Assembly: GCA_015680685.1 (NCBI GenBank)
Contig: MNCI01004314.1
Coordinates: forward strand, 1 to 64,000
Origin: Gnetum montanum
Lineage: Eukaryota > Streptophyta > Gnetopsida > Gnetales > Gnetaceae
Direction: 5' to 3'
DNA: 64,000 nt
Numbering within the stretch: the first letter of the stretch is position 1; each line of letters starts with the position of its first letter. The translations under genes and the position numbers were made by a program. Of this stretch, positions 58,562-64,000 are shown piece by piece. The notes below the pieces were generated by a model. It was not told the origin of the DNA and did no database searches. It saw nothing but the letters and a program-made list of their open reading frames with translations.

Positions 58562-58745
58562 AACGTAACTATTCGGAACGATGTTAAACTATCATGTCCG
58601 CAATGACATAAAACTAGCCACGATCAAAAATGGTCAGTCAAAAAAAAAACCACCCACATTATTCTAAATGTTCCTTGTTTACAACTGGGGTCCGAAATGG
58701 CCTTAAACTACGCATGTGGCCCGAAATGGCCTTAAACTAGATCAC
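58562..58745. repeat. TTTAAGG-type junction array between protease and G3
   Basis: About five units: GATGTTAAACTATC, GACATAAAACTAGCC, ATGGCCTTAAACTACGC, ATGGCCTTAAACTAGATC. It starts two bases after the protease stop codon, the tightest such junction in the window. Confidence 0.8.
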
Positions 58746-59034
58746 ACACTTATACTTTGTTTTCCTCTTTCATTTATCGTTACACGCCGATTTATGATTA
58801 CATTCGTGCATTACTCTCAAGAAAATAAAACAAAAAACAAACCAAAATATTTTACATTGTCATGTCTTGTTTGCAATTAAACTCAAAATCAACAGAAAAA
58901 AAATTTTTTACATGACATGATGTACAAGTACAAGACTTAACTGGTTTCATTCATCTCAATTTACAATTCCCGTATAAATTTCAGTTAGAATAGTTTCAAA
59001 AACAACAAAAAAAAACTAAAGACAAGACTAAAAA

Positions 59035-62000
59035 CTAAGCATCTAGGATGGGAGGATCGTCCCCTTTAGATCCACCAACATCAGAGGCCCCCGCTCCACT
59101 GGGGCCAGCTTCTTGGACATCATCACCGCCTTCATCCTGAAAATACAAAAAGAGACAACCAATGTAAGAATAAGAGAACGCCAAAATTTCAAACATTATT
59201 TAGCAAATTGATTTCATAATGCTTACCATAGGAGATCCCCCTAAGCCAAATTCTAGCCGACAAAGGATTTCCTCTTCTAAGACACTTGTCCAATCTGTTC
59301 CATCAAGGCCTAGGTCGATGTCTGCCAAGGCCTTCCCCTTGTCGATAGCCGACTAGATAGGATGCTTCAGAGGGAATTCACCCACAGATACTTCCCTAGA
59401 AGCAGTTTTAATCACCCTTGTAGGCGACTCCATCTCAATAGTTGTATTTTGGGCAAAAGTATCAAAAGCAGAGCACAAACCCAAACCCTCCACAAACATT
59501 TCTAGTTGGTGTTTTTCAATGGACACTTCCTTTAACGACTTCTTGTAATGGTGTTTGTGGTTCTTTTCATCTTGACCCCACTTGCATATCTTGCAAGCGA
59601 AAGCTTTCCAATTTTGACATTTGAGGTTCAGGAGATCTATTTGGGCTTTACACTCTACCATTCTCCAGGTCAGTGACACGTGATAATTAAGAAGATTCCA
59701 ATACCTAGTATACATGACCTCAGACGTTCGCCAAGAGCGATCACCACTTAGTTTGGCAAAGGAAAACTCATACCGAGCCTTAAGATCATCACGCTCAACT
59801 GACAACTCGGAGACTTCCTTTTCCTTTGCTTGGATCTGTAGCCACAACTGTTCGACGGAACGCCTACAAGTCCACAATGACTTGGCGTTGTGCACAAGAC
59901 CTTCTGCCACCTCCTCATAAACAAGTCTTGGCACCTGCTCCACTTTTGGGGATAGAGTGGATAAACTCTCTATGTTGATGGTCTTAGAAGGGTCCCACCT
60001 CAATTTGGCACCTATGCATACAAAAGGGTCAAACATTAGGACAACAAAAATAGGGTGTGAAACTCTAAAATGGCAAACGACTCAAAAACGTTATACCTAT
60101 TTCAGGGTGGACCTACTGAATTCGTTCAACAACTTCTTCTGCAATTCTAGCCACAAAATCCATCTTACTTGGCATTTCTGTCCAAGTAAGTGGCCCACAG
60201 GTGTGGGACGAACTAACTTCCATGGTCCTCTCAGGGGGAACCGTCTTCATGGATACGTCTAACCGCACCGTCCTGGTTTCACTGCCTTCGTCTGGAAGAA
60301 CTGAACATATGAAAATAAAATACAATAGAAATGACAACTAATGAAGCAATATAAAATAAAAATAAAAGAAAACATACCGTGCTCCTTGTCACCTTACAGG
60401 GGATTGCCTAAGTCCAGCTTTTCCTTAAGAAAGCTACTAAACACTTGATCGATACCACCTTGGTCATCCAAAGGCTTAATTTCTGTGGTGTTTTCCTTCA
60501 ACTCTTCTATTCCTCCTTCTTGATCTTTCTCCACATTTTCTTCCTCAGTGTTTTGCTCTGTGTTGGTCTCCTCTTCTTCAGTAATAGTCTCTAATTCCTA
60601 CTTCCTCACTTCTCAAACCAAGTTCGAAGGTATCAGTGGCATGTAAGTGATCGAAGTAAAAATTATGAACAAAATGAAAACAATAAAGCAATAAGTGTGC
60701 GAAGTCTTCTTACCATGCATCTTGAATCGTATGTGCTTTACTCGTGGCTCACTCACATTCGAGACTTCCTCAGTTGGGCATTCGTGTCTTTTCAGCTTCG
60801 ATTTGGCCTGGCCAATAGTTTCTTTGATGATCCATTCTGCTCTTCTCGCAGTATAGGGTACGTCGTCTAGCTCCAATCCCAAACTGTCACATGTGTGGAT
60901 TGAGGTGCTAGATGACCCCCCTGTAGTGATAGAGATAGATTCATCAATTCCCTCTGGTGCATCCTGGGACTTGGCTATTTCAAATAAGTGGTTGATCCAT
61001 GGGCGGGATAGTTGACCCCGATCCCGTAGAACATACTTTTTGTCTGCGCGAACTACCAGAAACTCAGCCAAGTGGTGAAGGTAACCAGCAAAGAAGGTAA
61101 AGGTGAAGTGGCATTGTGCCTCAACATTCGAACGCAATCGTACTATCTCCTTATGCAAGCCCGACAACAAAAATTGGGCCCAATTATAGCACATTCTGGT
61201 TTCTAGGACCATTCGCATGACGCGTACAGCTTCAACCCCAAGACTCTGCACCTGGGAAAGGGATTTGGGGAATACTCGCACCCTGAACAAGGGATATAGT
61301 TCATTTACCTCCTCAACCCTTGATTTCCCCTGCATTGGAAGCCCCTTGGCACCCTTAGCCACACCCAACCAGTCCTCCAATTCACAAACCATTTGGAGCT
61401 CTTTATGAGCTCTGTCTAAAACTACACTTATGCCATCTGCCGACATCCCAAATAAGTTTGAAAAGAATTCAGGCGACAAATGGAAAACTACCTTAACACC
61501 CTTAATCCGGGTGCTGTAGTAGGAGACAGACTCATTAAAGGAATCCACGATCCCAATCATTTCCGCTATTGATACATCAGGGCTCGGGGTCGTGAAGAGC
61601 TCCATGAGGCCAACATTATCCAAGAAACGAATGATGGATGGCAAGACATGGGTATGTAACCACTTTTGGGCCTTAGTCACCTCCCTGAACTTCATTGACA
61701 GGGTAGTCTCAGTTCGCCCAGTTGTGACAGGGTCCCCGCCAGGAGGTACATCAATTGCAAATACAATTTGAAATCATTATATTAGTATAACTCCCAATAG
61801 TTGAACAAACACATTAGCACATCTAGGAAATGTTGTCATTTACCATTAGTTGTGGACTTGGATGTGCTGCCAAAGTCACGGGGGAAGACGGGTCCCTTGT
61901 CTTACCAATCTTCATGCAGCCATCCATGGGCTTTGCACATCGCGAATGCTCTAGAGAACTGTTTGTGAAAATGAATGATAGCACCCTTTGTTTCATCCAA

Positions 62001-63452
62001 TACGGCTCCACGAAGGGTGGGACCTACCATAAATGCCTCTAGAGTAGTGTGAGCTAGAGCAAGTCCTTCATCCTCAAAACACATTCCATCCGGGTTAACT
62101 TTAGGCCTACAAACAAATGGATGTCAGAACAAAAGGAAATACCAAAGAGCGAAAGAAACAACAAACTTAAATGGTCCTACCTATCCACTCGGTACACTAT
62201 GCTAGGAGGGTTCTGAAATAGTGTGTGTGTGCATCCAGCTAAGAATAAAGTGTTGTTGAGGTAGTCCTATCCTCACGGCAATTGTGCCCACACACGCGCT
62301 AACGAGCGTATAGACCTAGGCCCGCAGGAAGAACCATCCTCATTCTCAAATGGCCCCTCATCGATGTCTTCTATGAAGACCATGACACCCTCTGTAGCTC
62401 CTAGCAACATGGCCTCAAGTACGCTCCATGCCACTAGTTCACTCAGGCTCGACCAGACAACCACTTCAAAGTTGTCTAGCATGAAAGCCAAGAATTCACA
62501 TGCACCTTCTCTGAACCAAACCCCATTGTTGTCCACAGTTAGATCTAGGGTAGGCTCATCAGGCTTAATGGGGCCAAACCATGTTAACACCCCAATGAGC
62601 TCAACGACGAGGAGAAACGGCTTAGTATCCTTGCAAGTAACCAAAATGCAACCGTAAAATCAGCCATGCATCAAAACAACGCAAAAAAAACAAAAGTTCA
62701 CATCGTAGACCGACACTTAGAAAAAAATTGCTAACTATTTACGCTCGGCGTATACACTACTTAACACAGCGTATATGCTGCCAAAAACTATCTATGCTCG
62801 GTGTATATGCTACCTAACCTGGCGTATACACTGACAACGAACTGTTTATGTTGTTGACCAAACCGTTTACGCTTAGCGTATACGCGGCAAAAACCCTCAA
62901 CATATATGCCATAGAAGCCTTCAGCGTAAATAGTCTACACTAGACATTAAACAAACAGTTTACACCGAAAACAGTTTACATGAAAACAGGTTTATGCTGT
63001 ACCACACTTGAAAAGACAAAACTATGCACGGTCAGCGTATATGCTGTAGAAACCCTCAGCGTATACGTCGTAAGAGCCTTCAGCATATACACTGATAAAA
63101 TCGTCTACGCTTCATGCAAGAAAAGTGTTTACGCTATGCACTGAACAAATTACACCATGACAGTCTACGCCTATGCTAACTCACGCTCGGTGTATACACC
63201 GAAACCCTATACGCTAACTCTTTACACTCGGCGTATACGTCGAGGCCCTCTATGAGACTAACTACGCTACAAAACATGCACAAGCAAAAAAATAACTAAC
63301 AAAGGTAGGATCAGAGCCTACCTGTGCGATGATCCAGGCCATGATGGAATCCTTGGCCTAGGCAGGCACTTCAACATGGCTTCGCTCTCCTCTGCGAAGG
63401 TCAAGTTAGGACCCTTCCTCCCCTACCCTTCCACTTCTTTACCTTTGCCCAT
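59035..63452 (-). pseudogene. Antisense gene G3 (FCP1/NIF-like pseudophosphatase fusion) in element B2
   Basis: Minus strand, opposite to B2, best-preserved copy. Eight exons with GT-AG borders: 63452-63322, 62629-62181, 62106-61844, about 61765-60714, 60597-60378, 60300-60097, 60011-59227, 59136-59035. Exon 2: FLLVVELIGVLTWF, CEFLAFMLDNFEVVVWSSL, then NNTLFLAGCTHT and FQNPPS, an FCP1-like HAD pattern with Glu for the nucleophile and AG for the Asp pair. Exon 3: LAHTTLEAF. Exon 4 (360 codons open): LHTHVLPSIIRFLDNVGLME, VVFHLSPEFFSNLFGM, YNWAQFLLSGLHKEIVRL, FLVVRADKKYVLRDRG and a basic tail. Exon 5: Glu-rich. Exon 7: coiled-coil-like with many charged heptads. Exon 8: acidic, ends GDDPPILDA. 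About six stops (for example codon 10 of exon 1, exon 2 and exon 5) make this copy non-functional as read. Confidence 0.7.
62735..63260. repeat. GCGTATACGC word array in intron 1 of G3
   Basis: About fifteen copies of AGCGTATAYGCT, CGGCGTATACAC and similar, with TTTACGCT between them. The same palindromic word fills U3 of the B2 LTR 10 kb away, and TTTACGCT fills the B2 leader. A second cluster (63455-63670) continues in the 5' untranslated region of G3. Confidence 0.85.
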
Positions 63453-63701
63453 CTCAGCGTCTACGCTAGGATTGACAGTTTACGCTGGGGGTTGAAACTC
63501 TTTACGCCTACACTAAACCTCTACACTCTGTGTCTACGTTGGGGTTTAGTCGTTGGCGTCTATGCTCAGGGTTTGGGTTTACGCTTACGCCGAGGTTTCA
63601 CAGTTTACGCTTACGCTGGGAAGTTTACGCTCGAAATTTACGCTCGAGCTTTACACTCAGTTGTTTATGCTTAGAATGCAATGTGACAAATGATGTCCCC
63701 G

Positions 63702-63713
63702 CCTTTATATAGC
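63702..63713 (-). promoter_or_regulatory. TATA box of antisense gene G3
   Basis: On the minus strand CTATATAAAGGC, about 250 bases before the ATG at 63452. Its position corresponds to the TATA boxes of G1 (140 bases before ATG) and G2 (150). Confidence 0.7.
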
Positions 63714-63894
63714 GCTCCACCGTCGCTACCGCCGTTGCTGATGTCGCTGCCTCCCGGTTTGCTACTTTTTGCCTCTTTTTTGCCTTTTTACTTATTTTTA
63801 GCTAAAATTTTCTCAAAATAATAATAAAAAAATATATATTTAAAATAAAAACAAAATTACTACATTCCAATTCCCTTGTCAACCCCATTTATGC

Positions 63895-64000
63895 TGAACA
63901 TTCCAGCCTAAACTATCGTTATGGCCCGGTACGGCCCTAAACTGCCATTACGGCCCAGTATGGCCCTAAACTGCCATGACGGCCCGGTACGGCTCTAAAC
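63895..64000. repeat. TTTAAGG-type junction array at the right edge
   Basis: Four or five units of ACGGCCCGGTACGGCCCTAAACTGCC type, period about 30, running off the window. It is in the position between the antisense gene promoter and RT, as 18460-18620 in A, so RT of B2 is expected just beyond the edge. Confidence 0.8.

Noticed and set aside
1-64000. Host protein-coding genes, tRNA or rRNA genes
   Set aside because: Every coding trace I could interpret belongs to an LTR element or to the antisense genes inside them; no tRNA cloverleaf or rRNA-like segment was recognised by eye. A tRNAscan and protein search would settle this.

Overview
The window is plant nuclear DNA and consists almost entirely of LTR retrotransposons. 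I see no host gene, tRNA or rRNA. The signs are Ty1/copia and Ty3/gypsy coding remains, long LTRs with TATA boxes, primer-binding sites and GT-AG introns. Most in-frame stops are TAG/TGA/TAA where a sister copy has CAG/CGA/CAA, as expected from C-to-T decay of silenced repeats. The RT and the second RNase H of the gypsy copies point to the Tat lineage (the Ogre/Retand side). I cannot name the species; a seed plant with a large repeat-rich genome fits.

Layout, left to right. 1-5960: a decayed Ty1/copia element on + (promoter-like U3, gag, protease, integrase, RT, RNase H). 5960-10926: an unknown decayed ORF, then two diverged ~0.92 kb LTRs around a gag-like interior. 10927-29490: Tat-like element A on -. 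29490-31006: unassigned sequence and an assembly gap. 31007-64000: a nest of five insertions. Fragment E (+, pol tail) is cut by B1 (+). B1 is cut at 40284 by C (-). C is cut at 50358 by D (+). D is cut at 52501 by B2 (+), which runs off the right edge. Reading-frame intactness broadly improves with nesting depth, and B2 is the best preserved.

The main observation concerns the Tat-like elements. Between protease and RT, where a normal gypsy polyprotein is continuous, each carries a 3-5 kb gene on the opposite strand. Four copies are visible: G1 in A, G4 in B1, G2 in C, G3 in B2. Each of the two copies whose 5' part is well enough preserved has a TATA box and about eight exons with matching GT-AG borders, and the others agree where they overlap. 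The predicted product has a short N-terminal leader, then a domain resembling the FCP1/NIF (CTD-phosphatase-like) HAD fold with its catalytic aspartates replaced. A ~300-residue domain I cannot name, an acidic segment, a coiled-coil-like domain and an acidic tail follow.

Arrays of a ~27 bp repeat (CTAGTTTAAGGCC core) mark the module borders: protease/antisense gene, antisense gene/RT, and integrase/3' LTR. They always have the same orientation relative to the element. In addition, each element subfamily has its own short palindromic DNA word, shared by its LTR and the first intron of its antisense gene. I infer a composite retroelement whose captured, independently transcribed antisense gene sits in a region that must be bypassed, perhaps by sense splicing, to make RT. 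All copies in the window carry stops, so none looks active as it stands.
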